From NCBI RefSeq assembly GCF_024204685.1, contig NZ_CP100350.1, positions 3,560,501 to 3,624,500 on the forward strand: DNA of 64,000 nt. The letters are read 5' to 3'. The stretch is from Gilvimarinus sp. DA14 (lineage in GTDB: Bacteria; Pseudomonadota; Gammaproteobacteria; Pseudomonadales; Cellvibrionaceae). The translations under genes and the position numbers were made by a program. Under the pieces are notes generated by a model that was not told the origin of the DNA, ran no database searches, and saw nothing but the letters and a program-made list of their open reading frames with translations. Below are positions 18,502 through 28,234 of this stretch, piece by piece; positions within the stretch are counted from its first letter, which is position 1; the number at the start of each line of letters is the position of its first letter.

Positions 18502-18569
18502 ACGAAGAACGAAGAACGAAGAACGAAGAACGAAGAACGCAGAACGCAGAACGCAGAACGCAGAACGCA
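18500..18569. repeat. Heptamer tandem array, five GAACGAA then five GAACGCA
   Basis: Ten perfect head-to-tail 7 bp units start in the stop codon of msrP. The first five read GAACGAA and the last five GAACGCA. There are no mismatches within each block, which suggests recent expansion. The unit length is not a multiple of three, but the array is outside the coding sequence, so a length change would alter the msrP-msrQ spacing and leader, not a frame. Confidence 0.97.
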
Positions 18570-18573
18570 TTGC

Positions 18574-18601
18574 GTCGGACGTCCGACGTCTGACGTCAGA
18601 C
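18574..18601. repeat. Two abutting 14 bp palindromes between msrP and msrQ
   Basis: GTCGGACGTCCGAC (18574-18587) and GTCTGACGTCAGAC (18588-18601) are both perfect palindromes centred on GACGTC and touch end to end. The pair is flanked by TTGC and GCAA, extending the symmetry. It directly follows the heptamer array and ends about 22 bp before the msrQ start codon. It may be a protein binding site or a dispersed repeat. Confidence 0.9.
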
Positions 18602-18623
18602 GCAAAACCAGGAGGCTGCATTA

Positions 18624-19220
18624 ATGCCGGTTGTGGCACGTAGATTGGTCATTTTCGTACTTTCGATGATGCCGTTTCTCTGGCTTGTCTATCGCACTGC
18701 GACGCAGCAGTTGGGAGCGGACCCGGCGAAAACGATTGTTCTGTTTACCGGCGAGTGGACGATTTACTTTTTGTTTATCACTCTGTCAGTCAGCCCGTTG
18801 GTTAAGTTGGCAAAGTGTCGTTGGCTGATGGTGCACCGGCGTATGCTAGGTTTGTTTGCGCTCTTTTACGCGCTTTGTCATGTGGCGGCTTATTTAACGT
18901 TTATTCTCGGGTTGGATTTGTCCCGCTTTTTCTCTGAAATGGTCAAACGCCCTTATATCACTGCGGGCATGCCGGCGGTGCTGATTTTAATTGCACTGGG
19001 AGTCACCTCCACCAAGAGGATGATGCGACGGCTAGGTAAGAACTGGGTTAAGTTGCATCGCTTGGTTTATGTAGCACTTCTTCTCGGTTGGGTGCATGTG
19101 CTCTGGCAGGTTCGTTCCAGCTATTTTGAAGCGGTAATTTACGGCTTGATTACTCTGACATTGCTGGGCATGCGCGTTTATTGGTTTTGCAAGCGGCGCA
19201 GTGCTCACTCAAAGGCCTGA
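18624..19220 (+). CDS. msrQ: MsrQ (YedZ), heme-binding membrane subunit of the MsrPQ system
   Basis: A 198-residue inner membrane b-type heme protein of the ferric reductase-like fold, which delivers electrons from the quinone pool to MsrP. About six hydrophobic segments are seen. Heme-ligand type histidines lie in MVHRRMLGLFALFYALCHVA and in VKLHRLVYVALLLGWVHVLW. A strong RBS (AGGAGG) precedes the ATG. The strong RBS and 122 bp separation suggest independent translation, unlike the usual tight msrPQ coupling. Confidence 0.95.
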   Translation: MPVVARRLVIFVLSMMPFLWLVYRTATQQLGADPAKTIVLFTGEWTIYFLFITLSVSPLVKLAKCRWLMVHRRMLGLFALFYALCHVAAYLTFILGLDLSRFFSEMVKRPYITAGMPAVLILIALGVTSTKRMMRRLGKNWVKLHRLVYVALLLGWVHVLWQVRSSYFEAVIYGLITLTLLGMRVYWFCKRRSAHSKA

Positions 19221-19321
19221 GCCTGTGCGCTTCAGCACTCGTTTGTGATTACAAAATCACACAGAATCTTGTCGTTTTTTGGTTATGCTGGGAAGATAAA
19301 TCCATACCAGGAAGGTGGAAC

Positions 19322-21658
19322 ATGCGCTCAATACTCTTTCCCGCACTCATTGCCGGGGCTTTAACGGCCTGCGGTGGCTCGTCATCCAGCTCGGATACCA
19401 CTAGACCTATTGATCCGGGTGGCCCTAGTGAGCCCGTCGACTATAACCAACTCAAACTCAGCGAGCCCAGCGATGCGCCTTTGACGCTATTAGCGGGTGA
19501 AGATTTTGAACGCTTGGTGAAAAATGGTCTGCGATTGCAGACCGGCGCGAGGGACGAGGGCGAGAACGGGGGCGGCACGGTGGACTTCTCCGCCGGCCCC
19601 CCTGAGGCGGATACGGGCAACGATAATTACTCTGATACCAATGTCCATATTGAGGGGGTAGGCGAGTCCGACGTCGCCAAGTATGACGGCCAGCACTGGT
19701 TTGTCGCTTATCAGCCCAGCAGTTACAACGGCGAGTTGCCAGGTGTGCAAATTGTCTCAACCGACCCGGACATTCCCGATGCGACCATCGTTGGAACCTA
19801 CAGTTTTGATGACCCTTTGTGGGGCCCGGCTTACTCGCTTTATTTGCAAAAGGACAGTGGGCTTGCCTCGCACTTGGTGGCTATTCGCAGCCAGTGGGGA
19901 CACGTTGAGCCAGTGCTGCCCGGCTGGGGTATCGAGTTTTCAGCCGCGGATAGCGCTATTTGGCCCGGCCCCAGAAACAGTGAGTTAAACATTGAGTTTA
20001 TCGATGTCAATCAGCCCTCAGCGCCTAAGCTTGCGACCGCTATCTCTTTAGATGGTTCTTTAATCGACAGCCGTCGTCTCGGGGACACCCTTTATGTGAT
20101 TACCCGTTATGACCCCTGGCTGGAAACCCTGCAATTTGAAGAGGTGGAAGGTCAAGCTCGCAGCGAAAACGAGACCGCTTTAAGCCGTGTTGAACTTGCC
20201 GAGCTTCTGCCCCGGTACCGACAGGGCGATTTGGAAGCTCCGTTAAGTGACGATTGTTATGCCTCCAGTGAGACCCAACCCGAGCACGGCTTCTTTTCCA
20301 TGGTGAATATTACCGCCATTGATTTGAACGCTCAGCAGGTCGTGTCCAGTGAATGCTTGAGTACCGGCGTTGATTCCATGACCATGAGCACTAACGCACT
20401 CTACTTAACGTCTTATGACTGGCGCCAGAGTGAACCCCGCACCATCATCCACAAGTTTGATTTAACCGATTCCGGCGCCAGCTACAGCGCCACTGGCGGT
20501 GTGCCAGGCAGTATTCGCGGCGACGCGCCTTATCGGGTTAATGAATACGAAGGCGACCTGCGGGTGGTGACCACGCGGGGCGACTGGAATCAGCCAACGC
20601 ACCACCTCAGCATATTGCGCCAGTCGGGCTCGGGTTTTGACGCAGTGGCGGAGTTACCTAACAGCGCTCGCCCCGATCCTATCGGCAAGCCGGGGGAAGA
20701 TATTTATGCCGTGCGTTTTGCCGGCCCCACCGCCTATGTGGTGACCTTTCGGCGTGTTGATCCGCTCTATGTGCTGGATTTGTCTGACAGCGCCGACCCC
20801 AAAGTCAGCGGCGAGTTAGAAGTGCCGGGTTTTGCGACTTATATTCATCCGCTTAACGATGACTATCTGTTTACCCTGGGGCAGGACGCCGATAACCAGA
20901 CCGGCTGGACCCAAGGGCTCAAGGCGCAGTTGGTGAAGGTGGCCGGTGGCACCCCCGAGCTTGTGGGCGAAATGCTAATCGGCGAGCGCGGCAGCCATAG
21001 CGAAGCCCTATACGACTTGCGCGCGCTTAACTTCTTGTCGGTAGGTGAGGGTGATATGCGAGTTTCTTTTCCGGTCAGCGTAAACAGCGCGGAGAATGGC
21101 TGGCAGTACAGTGGCTTGCAGATGTTGTCTTTGCAAGGCTTGGATAGCGCCGAGGGTGTGATGCTGGATCAGGGCACCTTAATTGCCGAGGCGGCGGGTA
21201 ATGACCGATATGATTACGGCGGCGGGGTGAGGCGCGGACTCTTACACAATGATGCCGTTTACTATGCCCACGATAATCATATTTGGTATACCCAATGGGG
21301 CGCGGCCGATGCACCCAGTGGCCCCATTGGCGGCGAGCCCATTGCCTGCACTGAAGAGATCCGCTATGGCTTAAATATCGATGTCTGGGCAAGTGAAGAG
21401 GACGCCGACGTGTGCGCCGCCCAAGTGGTAGCCACCGAAGGTGAATACTCTGAGCTTCTGCAGCCCAAAACCGGCCACTACGGAGCGGAGGGCTGCTATT
21501 TTTACGGTGCCTCCGAGCGAGCCGGGACCTATTCTATAACCGTCCAGCTGGACGGTTATGCCACCCAGACTCGGACGGGCATTGTGGTGTCCGAGGATGT
21601 CTGCCATGTGCAGCCACGTTGGTCGTCGATTGAATTGCACACCGTCAGCGGTCAATAG
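19322..21658 (+). CDS. Beta-propeller domain lipoprotein
   Basis: A 778-residue secreted lipoprotein. The signal ends LTACGG, followed by a Ser-rich linker and then a large domain of the secreted beta-propeller family (PF09826 type). Its hallmark is SDTNVHIEGVGESDVAKYDG near residues 110-130, followed by repeated strands on alternating WD-like blades and metal-looking acidic loops. Function is unknown; archaeal and bacterial relatives are cell-surface proteins. The long reading frame is open further upstream, but the ATG at 19322 has AGGAAGGTGG just before it and starts a good signal peptide, so upstream starts were rejected. It lies 101 bp after msrQ. Confidence 0.88.
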   Translation: MRSILFPALIAGALTACGGSSSSSDTTRPIDPGGPSEPVDYNQLKLSEPSDAPLTLLAGEDFERLVKNGLRLQTGARDEGENGGGTVDFSAGPPEADTGNDNYSDTNVHIEGVGESDVAKYDGQHWFVAYQPSSYNGELPGVQIVSTDPDIPDATIVGTYSFDDPLWGPAYSLYLQKDSGLASHLVAIRSQWGHVEPVLPGWGIEFSAADSAIWPGPRNSELNIEFIDVNQPSAPKLATAISLDGSLIDSRRLGDTLYVITRYDPWLETLQFEEVEGQARSENETALSRVELAELLPRYRQGDLEAPLSDDCYASSETQPEHGFFSMVNITAIDLNAQQVVSSECLSTGVDSMTMSTNALYLTSYDWRQSEPRTIIHKFDLTDSGASYSATGGVPGSIRGDAPYRVNEYEGDLRVVTTRGDWNQPTHHLSILRQSGSGFDAVAELPNSARPDPIGKPGEDIYAVRFAGPTAYVVTFRRVDPLYVLDLSDSADPKVSGELEVPGFATYIHPLNDDYLFTLGQDADNQTGWTQGLKAQLVKVAGGTPELVGEMLIGERGSHSEALYDLRALNFLSVGEGDMRVSFPVSVNSAENGWQYSGLQMLSLQGLDSAEGVMLDQGTLIAEAAGNDRYDYGGGVRRGLLHNDAVYYAHDNHIWYTQWGAADAPSGPIGGEPIACTEEIRYGLNIDVWASEEDADVCAAQVVATEGEYSELLQPKTGHYGAEGCYFYGASERAGTYSITVQLDGYATQTRTGIVVSEDVCHVQPRWSSIELHTVSGQ

Positions 21659-21662
21659 ATTT

Positions 21663-21678
21663 ACCCCTCGGTAGGGGT
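21663..21678 (+). terminator. Short hairpin after the beta-propeller gene
   Basis: A 6 bp perfect stem (ACCCCT, loop CGGT, AGGGGT) is followed by only a short T run (TT). It lies right after the stop codon. It is a weak candidate terminator. Confidence 0.4.
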
Positions 21679-21734
21679 TTCGCATCGCCCTGGGGTATAC
21701 TCCGCTTAGATTATAACAAGCAAGGAGTTACCCT

Positions 21735-22199
21735 ATGGGTGAATGGCTGCAAACCGGGCTCGCGCCCTGGATCTGGATTGTTTTCGGTATCGCCCTGTCG
21801 GCGTTAGAAATTCTCTTACCCAGCTTCTTTATGCTCTGGCTTGGTGTCAGTGCCATTGTGGTGGGGCTGGTCACATGGCTGGTGCCGCTATCTCTGGCGT
21901 TACAGTTATTACTTTGGATCGTCTTGTCGTTTCTCTCGCTACTGGCCTGGTTTAAATGGATCGCGCCGCGCATGAAAGACAAAACCCTCTCGGGCATGGC
22001 CATGGAAAAAGCCGTAGGCCAGATCGGCACCGTGCTTAATTACACCGTCTCCACTCAACGCGGCATTCTGCGCTTTCCTGCACCAGTGCTAGGCGAAGAT
22101 GAATGGCGTTTTATTTGTACTAGCGACTTGCAGCCGGGCGATCGCGTCATAGTGATGGACTTTTCCGGCAACGATCTAATCGTTAAACCGAAAGCATAA
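21735..22199 (+). CDS. NfeD-like membrane protein
   Basis: A 154-residue short NfeD protein. It has three hydrophobic segments (about 10-85) and a C-terminal OB-fold domain (about 95-150: GQIGTVLNYTVSTQRGILRF, ending DLIVKPKA). NfeD proteins pair with SPFH proteins and are thought to support membrane microdomain assembly. The SPFH gene begins 9 bp downstream, so the pair is an operon, as in many bacteria (YbbK/QmcA-YbbL type). The RBS AAGGAG is present. Confidence 0.93.
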   Translation: MGEWLQTGLAPWIWIVFGIALSALEILLPSFFMLWLGVSAIVVGLVTWLVPLSLALQLLLWIVLSFLSLLAWFKWIAPRMKDKTLSGMAMEKAVGQIGTVLNYTVSTQRGILRFPAPVLGEDEWRFICTSDLQPGDRVIVMDFSGNDLIVKPKA

Positions 22200-22208
22200 G
22201 GAAATATT

Positions 22209-23060
22209 ATGGAAACAACATTAATTACGGTGGCAGCCATCGTTGTTTTGGCATTGGTGGTGATTACCCGCGGCGTACGCATCGTACCTCAGGGGCGCAA
22301 AGACGTTGTACAGCGTTTGGGGCGTTACCACACTACGCTCAACCCGGGGTTAAATCTGATTATTCCGTTTTTTGACACAGTTGCCTACAAAGTTACTACT
22401 AAAGATATCGTGTTGGATATTCCCTCGCAGGATGTGATTACCCAGGACAATGCGGTGATTATCGCCAACGCCGTGGCTTATATAAATATTGTCAGCCCCG
22501 AAAAATCTGTTTATGGGGTCGAGAATTACATTATCGCTATTCAGAACCTGATTCAGACATCTCTGCGTTCCATTATCGGTGAGATGGCGCTGGATTCGGC
22601 GCTGTCCTCGCGGGATCAAATTAAAGCAAAATTAAAAGCCTCTATCTCCGACGATATCGCCGACTGGGGTATTGTTCTGAAGACCGTGGAAATTCAGGAT
22701 ATTAACCCATCGACGACCATGCAGCAGGCCATGGAAGAGCAGGCCGCGGCCGAACGCCAGCGCCGCGCCGCCGTAACCAAAGCTGAAGGTGAGAAACAAG
22801 CCGCGATTTTAGAAGCGGACGGCCGGCTTGAAGCATCAAAGCGCGATGGTGAAGCGAAAATTGTATTGGCCAATGCCTCGGCAAAATCGATTCAGCTGGT
22901 GACCGATTCGGTAAAAGGGGGCGATGAGTTGCCTGTTATGTATTTGCTTGGCGAGAAGTACATAGAATCCATCGGGGAGCTCTCGACCTCGGATAACAGC
23001 AAGACGGTGGTTTACCCGGCCGATTTGGCAAACGCCTTTAAGGGAATGTTTGGCAAGTAA
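22209..23060 (+). CDS. SPFH/Band 7 membrane protein (stomatin-like, QmcA-type)
   Basis: A 283-residue stomatin/prohibitin-like protein. One N-terminal membrane segment (TLITVAAIVVLALVVITRGV) is followed by the SPFH domain (VPQGRKDVVQRLGRYHTTLNPGLN region through about residue 190). An Ala/Glu-rich coiled coil (AMEEQAAAERQRRAAVTKAE) comes next, then a C-terminal region. The family forms oligomers that organise membrane domains and regulate FtsH-type proteolysis. The partner NfeD gene is directly upstream. A strong terminator follows. Confidence 0.93.
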   Translation: METTLITVAAIVVLALVVITRGVRIVPQGRKDVVQRLGRYHTTLNPGLNLIIPFFDTVAYKVTTKDIVLDIPSQDVITQDNAVIIANAVAYINIVSPEKSVYGVENYIIAIQNLIQTSLRSIIGEMALDSALSSRDQIKAKLKASISDDIADWGIVLKTVEIQDINPSTTMQQAMEEQAAAERQRRAAVTKAEGEKQAAILEADGRLEASKRDGEAKIVLANASAKSIQLVTDSVKGGDELPVMYLLGEKYIESIGELSTSDNSKTVVYPADLANAFKGMFGK

Positions 23061-23067
23061 AACTATT

Positions 23068-23100
23068 CAGGCTTCGCAGTTTTGCGGAGCCTGATTTTTT
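23068..23100 (+). terminator. Rho-independent terminator of the NfeD/SPFH operon
   Basis: An 11 bp stem with one G:U-type mismatch (CAGGCTTCGCA and TGCGGAGCCTG) has a loop of four bases. It is followed by ATTTTTT and further T-rich sequence. Confidence 0.88.
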
Positions 23101-23379
23101 AGATTTTTTTGTTGTGTTAATAAAGTTATAATTTTTCTTGCTTATTAAAAAGCTCTATTTCTCTTAGAATCTCACTTATAAAGTCTTTCCGGTATTTTAA
23201 ATTTTTCGCTAATGCGCCTTTGTTCTAAGGTTGATTTGCGTACTGGTCTTGCTGTGCTAATTTCATACTTAACCTTGGCGCTTAAATCTTTCGGGTTTTA
23301 AGACAAGGTAATAAAAATGACGCAAATATAATTTTAAGTAGACCGTTCCAGGGAAAATCAATTTGTTGAGGGATATAAC
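23101..23379. other. AT-rich intergenic leader before the TSP3-repeat lipoprotein
   Basis: After the terminator the DNA is clearly AT-richer than its surroundings, with no open reading frame or clear RNA structure. A promoter for the downstream gene is likely here, but no -35/-10 pair stands out. The RBS GAGGGA lies at the right end. Confidence 0.4.
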
Positions 23380-26300
23380 ATGTACCGGATATTCTCACTG
23401 GCATTAGTGTGCCTGTTTTGCCTTGCGGGTTGCGGCGGTGGAGGCGGTGGTGGTTCATCGCAAACACCCAATCCTCCCGTACAATCCTCCAGTAGTTCCA
23501 GCTCCGACGGCTTTGAAGAGCCAGACCCCATAGACATCCCAGACGAACCCGCCGACGCCGATGACGACGGTATAGCGGATGATTCAGATAACTGCGTTAA
23601 CACCGCTAACCCCAACCAGCTTGATAGCGACGGTGACGGTGTGGGCGATGCCTGCGATACAAGCCCGGTGACTGACGGTGATGGCGATGGTGTGGACGAT
23701 AGCGTGGATAATTGTCCGCTCATTGCGAATAGCAACCAGCAGGATACCGACAACGACAATATAGGCGATGCCTGCGATCAGGATGATGACGGCGATAATA
23801 TCAGTGATGGCGAAGACAATTGCCCGCTGCTGGTCAATCCGAACCAGCAGGACAGTGATGGCGATCGGATTGGCGATGCCTGCGATGGCGACAGCGATGG
23901 CGATGGTGTACAAAACGACAACGACAATTGCCCCCTAATTGCCAATACCGCGCAGTCAGACCTGGACAGCGATGGGCTGGGCGATTTGTGCGATACCGAT
24001 ATTGATGGCGATGCGCTGGATAATGGCGCTGACAATTGCCCTCGCGACCTTAATGAAGATCAAGCCGATACGGATGCCGATGGCATCGGAGATAGCTGTG
24101 ATCTCAATGCCGACTCAGATGGCGATGGTATTGACGATGGCATTGATAACTGCGCCTTAGATTTCAACCCACAGCAGCTGGATCAGGATAATGATTGGAT
24201 TGGTAATGTTTGTGATCTTGACGTCGACAATGACGGCGTAGCCGACTCTGGTGATAACTGTCCTTTAACCGCGAATACCTTGCAGCTCGACGATGACAGC
24301 GACGGTTTGGGTAACAGTTGCGACAGTGACGATGACGGCGACGGCGTAAACGATGCGGTGGATAACTGCCCGGTCGATGTCAATGCCGATCAGCTCGACT
24401 CCGACAGCGATGGTGTTGGCGATGTCTGCGATTTAGACCGCGATAATGACGGTTTGCCTAATCCCATCGACAATTGCCCAGCCAATGCCAACGCGGCACA
24501 AAACGACCTGGACGGAGATGGCATTGGCGATGCCTGCGATGATGACCGTGATGGCGACGAGATTGTCGACGAAGCCGACAACTGCCCCGCCGTTGCCAAC
24601 CCAGGGCAAGTGGACAGTGACGGCGACGGTATAGGCGACGCCTGCGATAGCAGTAACGATCCGGTGGATCCTGTCGACAGTGATGGCGATGGTATAGCGG
24701 ATGATGACGACAACTGTCCGTTAATTTCCAATGCCGGTCAGAGCGATGCCGACGGCGATGGCGCTGGCGATGTTTGTGACAATGACCGCGATGGTGACGG
24801 CATTGATAATACCGGTGATAACTGTCCCTCGGTTGCCAATCCAGATCAGTTGGACACCGATGGTGATGGCCTGGGAGATGCCTGCGACGAGGGCTCTGCT
24901 ACCGATAGCGACGCCGACGGGATTGTCGACAGCGCCGATAACTGCCCCCTGGTTGCCAACGCCGGGCAGCAGGACAGCGATGCCGACGGCACCGGTGACG
25001 CCTGTGATACGGACGTGGATGGCGACGGTGTTGCCAATGATCAGGACAACTGCCCAACAACCCCCAACGCCAGTCAGCTCGATACTGATAGTGATGGGGT
25101 GGGTGATGCCTGTGACGGCAGCGACGATAGCGACACAGACAATGATGGCATTCAGGATGATGCCGACAATTGTCCGCTGATTGCCAATGCTGACCAAGCC
25201 GACATGGATCTGGATGGTGTCGGTGATGTGTGCGACAACGATCGTGACGACGACGGTGTTAATAACGGCGCCGATAACTGTCCCGACCAGGCTAACGCCA
25301 ACCAAAATGATCTGGACGGCGATGGTATAGGCGACTCTTGTGATGCCGATGTGGACGGCGACACCATTAGCAATGGCAGCGACAATTGCCCCAGAACCGG
25401 TAACACTAATCAAAGTGATTGGGATGCCGATGGTGTCGGCGATGCCTGTGACGACGACCTGGACGGCGATGGTGTGGCCAATGGTGCCGATAACTGCCCA
25501 GCCATGCCCAATGCGGATCAGGTGGATACCGATGCCGATGGGGTAGGGGACGCGTGCGATAGCAACACCGACAGCGACGGTGACGGTATCGACGATGGCT
25601 CAGACAACTGCCCGGCCACGGCCAATGCGGATCAGCTGGACTTTGACGGCGATACTGTCGGTGATGTGTGTGACGACGATCGTGACGGTGATGGCGTTAA
25701 CAACGATGATGACAACTGCCCCGACACCGCCAACGGCGACCAGGCCGATGCCGACGGCGACGGTATTGGCGATGCCTGCGACAGCTTTACCGACAGCGAT
25801 AGCGATGGCATAGCCGATGCGGCAGACAACTGCCCGCTTACAGCCAATGCCGATCAGGCGGATGCCGATAGCGATGGTATAGGTGACGTATGCGACGGCG
25901 ACAGAGATAACGATGGCATTGCGAACAGCGGTGATAACTGTCCTCTGGTCAGTAATCCCGACCAGTCCGATATGGACGCAGACGGTATGGGTGATGCGTG
26001 CGATGACGACCAGGACGGTGACGGCACCGACGATGACGCAGATAACTGTCCGCTGATCGCTAACCCGAGCCAGCTTGATAGCGATGGCGACGGCATTGGC
26101 GATGCCTGTGACAATGATCTGGACGACGATGGTGTGGACAATGGTGCCGATAATTGTCCCTCTACCCCTAATCCCGATCAGGCCGATATCGATGGCGATG
26201 GCGTAGGCGATGTGTGCGATGCCACAGAAGATGTAGCCTGCGCTCCGGGCAAACTCTACGAGCCGCTAATCGACCCCAATATCACAGTGCATACCGATGT

Positions 26301-26742
26301 AAGCAGCATACTGTGCGTGGGATGTGGGGTGTTGAACGCTGGCAACATTGAAGACAGCGACCTCAACAACTTTGCCACGGTTGCCACCCCAGTGGCGGTA
26401 GCCGGCACAGTGAGTCTGGCGGCGGAGGATACTGCCACCAGCTATGCAGGCAGTCATCGGGTCGGGGTAGTGGTCTCGTCTGCCAACGATCTCTTGGAGC
26501 TGGATTTGTTGGACAACATTACCCTAACCACATACCTCGATGGTGTGGCGCAGGAGTCTGGTGGCGCTACGGGGTTACTGGGTTTGCAGCTGTTAGGGTT
26601 ATTTAATAACCCGGATCAGTACTTGGTAATGATGCCCACCAGCGCGGAGTTTGACCGGGTAGAAATATCTAAAGCCGCTGTACTGGGGCTGCTGAGCGAC
26701 CTTCGCGTACACACCATGTGCGTTGCTCCGGCAGCACAGTAG
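23380..26742 (+). CDS. Lipoprotein with 24 thrombospondin type 3 calcium-binding repeats
   Basis: An 1120-residue surface lipoprotein. The signal ends [11 protein letters not shown], followed by a poly-Ser linker (about 35-47). From about residue 55 to 950 lie 24 TSP3 units, each of the form DxDGDGxxDxxDNCPxxxNxxQxDxDxDGxGDxCD; I counted 24 DNC cores. Each unit has two cysteines and many Asp, and should bind calcium and form a rigid rod, as in thrombospondin and OmpA-linked TSP3 proteins. A C-terminal domain of about 165 residues has two cysteine pairs and segments such as [22 protein letters not shown]. It resembles carbohydrate-binding or adhesion modules in surface proteins, but I cannot name it. 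A role in adhesion or as a calcium-dependent stalk is inferred. Antisense open frames arise from the Asp-rich codon pattern. Confidence 0.93.
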   Translation: MYRIFSLALVCLFCLAGCGGGGGGGSSQTPNPPVQSSSSSSSDGFEEPDPIDIPDEPADADDDGIADDSDNCVNTANPNQLDSDGDGVGDACDTSPVTDGDGDGVDDSVDNCPLIANSNQQDTDNDNIGDACDQDDDGDNISDGEDNCPLLVNPNQQDSDGDRIGDACDGDSDGDGVQNDNDNCPLIANTAQSDLDSDGLGDLCDTDIDGDALDNGADNCPRDLNEDQADTDADGIGDSCDLNADSDGDGIDDGIDNCALDFNPQQLDQDNDWIGNVCDLDVDNDGVADSGDNCPLTANTLQLDDDSDGLGNSCDSDDDGDGVNDAVDNCPVDVNADQLDSDSDGVGDVCDLDRDNDGLPNPIDNCPANANAAQNDLDGDGIGDACDDDRDGDEIVDEADNCPAVANPGQVDSDGDGIGDACDSSNDPVDPVDSDGDGIADDDDNCPLISNAGQSDADGDGAGDVCDNDRDGDGIDNTGDNCPSVANPDQLDTDGDGLGDACDEGSATDSDADGIVDSADNCPLVANAGQQDSDADGTGDACDTDVDGDGVANDQDNCPTTPNASQLDTDSDGVGDACDGSDDSDTDNDGIQDDADNCPLIANADQADMDLDGVGDVCDNDRDDDGVNNGADNCPDQANANQNDLDGDGIGDSCDADVDGDTISNGSDNCPRTGNTNQSDWDADGVGDACDDDLDGDGVANGADNCPAMPNADQVDTDADGVGDACDSNTDSDGDGIDDGSDNCPATANADQLDFDGDTVGDVCDDDRDGDGVNNDDDNCPDTANGDQADADGDGIGDACDSFTDSDSDGIADAADNCPLTANADQADADSDGIGDVCDGDRDNDGIANSGDNCPLVSNPDQSDMDADGMGDACDDDQDGDGTDDDADNCPLIANPSQLDSDGDGIGDACDNDLDDDGVDNGADNCPSTPNPDQADIDGDGVGDVCDATEDVACAPGKLYEPLIDPNITVHTDVSSILCVGCGVLNAGNIEDSDLNNFATVATPVAVAGTVSLAAEDTATSYAGSHRVGVVVSSANDLLELDLLDNITLTTYLDGVAQESGGATGLLGLQLLGLFNNPDQYLVMMPTSAEFDRVEISKAAVLGLLSDLRVHTMCVAPAAQ

Positions 26743-26798
26743 CTGCCTGGTAATAGGGGTGGAGGGATCCGCCCCTAATTGCCAACCGTTTTATCCCT

Positions 26799-26820
26799 GC
26801 CCCATTTGTGGGGCTTTTTT
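26799..26820 (+). terminator. Rho-independent terminator of the TSP3-repeat gene
   Basis: A perfect 6 bp stem GCCCCA-TTTG-TGGGGC is followed by TTTTTT. It lies about 57 bp after the stop codon. Confidence 0.85.
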
Positions 26821-27285
26821 ATGTGCATGAGTTAAGCAATCTATTTTTATAGCGCTGGCTTATATCCATCGATGTGGATTTGAATGACATCTATCCATAT
26901 TGGTTATTTTACGACCAGCCTCTTATACCTTATCATTCCCAACAGTTTCTAGTCAGAAACATTGGAACTAATCGACTGTAATTCCTTTGGGTTGATGGAA
27001 TATCACCGGGTTTTAACACCCCCCTCCGCGTTTTAGTTGAACGCCTTCAGTCAATCAGGATGGATTCGTATTGGTCTGTGTTGATCGCAGCCCTTTGCGG
27101 CCAGAAGTTGGCGCATAAATCTTTTATTGGTGTGAGTGGGCTTAGAGCAAAGCTTAGGGATTTTTACGCTGGATATTGGCGTATTATTCATCTTTAGGGG
27201 TGAAGAAAGAGAAGTTTAGTTGCTCGATAGTTGGCCTGCGGAGACTAATCAAGCGTTTTCTGCGCTTTAATCGCTGAGGCTATTA
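26821..27285. other. Intergenic region with no recognised gene
   Basis: About 465 bp without an open reading frame of note. I see no tRNA, hairpin of quality or repeat. It should contain the promoter and leader of the esterase lipoprotein; GAGG lies 6 bases before its ATG. Confidence 0.4.
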
Positions 27286-28209
27286 ATGAAATTATTGCAG
27301 CATCTTATTGTTTTCCCCGCGTTCTTGGTTCTTGCTGCCTGTGGAGGCGGTGGTGGCGGATCATCCTCAGGCGCTACCAGTGGGGCTGTCTCTAACGATA
27401 TCGCGAGCAATGCAAGCAGTTCTGCACAGGCCAGCACCTCTTCGGTGGCGTCGCTCAATGAGCCGGAATTTCAGGACCTGGATAACAGTGGTGAAGGTTT
27501 TGGGTTTCTCGCCGGGCAAGTGGTGCGCGAAACACTGTTTACCTCGGCTATTACCGGGGTTGAGTATCCAGTGCATATCTATCTACCGCCAGGGTACGAT
27601 GACTCGCAGCGCCGCTACCCGGTTATCTACGCGCTAGATGGGCAAACATTGTTTCCAGGCCTGCCGTATTTGCTCGAAGATGAAGGTGTAGAGGCCATAC
27701 TGGTGGCCATTGCCGAGGGCCCCGATGACCGCCGTCGCACAGATTATTTGCTGCCCGGTGCGCGCGACTACTTCCAATTTATTGTCCACGAATTGATTCC
27801 CTTCGCCGAAGCTGGCTTGCGGGTAGACACCAGTCAGCGCACCATCGCGGGTACTTCCTTTGGTGGCGTATTTGCGGGTTTGGCCTTGTTGATGGATGAT
27901 TCCGTCGATCCCGTGTTTCATAACTTTTTCGCGTTTGATGCCAGCTTTTATCAGCATCCGGAGCAGACTGAGCAACTGGAGCAAAACCGCTATCTGGCAA
28001 GTGCACAGCTCAATGCTAAGGTATTTCTTTCCAGCGCCTTGCCTGAGGGAAACGATGAATTTGTCACCCTTTTTGAGGCTTCTTTGGCTGAGCGTAATTT
28101 CAACGGCTTGACCGTCTATCGCGATCGCTTTCAGAGCACTCACGGCAAAATTACCGAGCCGTCTTTTCGCCGCGCCATCGGCCAGTTATGGGGAAATGAC
28201 GCTAACTAG
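27286..28209 (+). CDS. Esterase-family lipoprotein (alpha/beta hydrolase, enterochelin-esterase/EstD-like)
   Basis: A 307-residue lipoprotein hydrolase. The signal ends VLAACGGGGGG and is followed by a Ser/Ala linker (to about 60). The alpha/beta hydrolase domain of the putative esterase family (PF00756 type) shows YPVHIYLPPGYDDSQRRYPV and YALDG. The nucleophile elbow is GTSFGG with Ser near 200, and a C-terminal catalytic His is likely in STHGKI. Relatives cleave feruloyl or acetyl esters, or siderophore esters. In this polysaccharide-degrading setting a hemicellulose esterase is plausible but unproven. The Cys-Gly-Ser leader is shared with the TSP3 lipoprotein upstream. Confidence 0.9.
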   Translation: MKLLQHLIVFPAFLVLAACGGGGGGSSSGATSGAVSNDIASNASSSAQASTSSVASLNEPEFQDLDNSGEGFGFLAGQVVRETLFTSAITGVEYPVHIYLPPGYDDSQRRYPVIYALDGQTLFPGLPYLLEDEGVEAILVAIAEGPDDRRRTDYLLPGARDYFQFIVHELIPFAEAGLRVDTSQRTIAGTSFGGVFAGLALLMDDSVDPVFHNFFAFDASFYQHPEQTEQLEQNRYLASAQLNAKVFLSSALPEGNDEFVTLFEASLAERNFNGLTVYRDRFQSTHGKITEPSFRRAIGQLWGNDAN

Positions 28210-28234
28210 TGAATGGCGTATGGGCCTCAGCGGC

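Noticed and set aside
18500-18569. CRISPR-like array
   Set aside because: Units are contiguous 7-mers without spacers; this is a simple tandem repeat. The TSP3 repeats were rejected as CRISPR for the same lack of unique spacers.
18214-18639. Minus-strand frame of 141 codons over the heptamer array
   Set aside because: Its middle is just the translated heptamer repeat (FVLRSAFFVLRSS-like), and it overlaps msrP antisense.
23584-26141. Several open minus-strand frames of up to 230 codons across the TSP3-repeat gene
   Set aside because: They arise from the Asp/Gly codon pattern of the repeats on the other strand; their translations are low-complexity Ile/Val/Ser-rich with no family resemblance or RBS.
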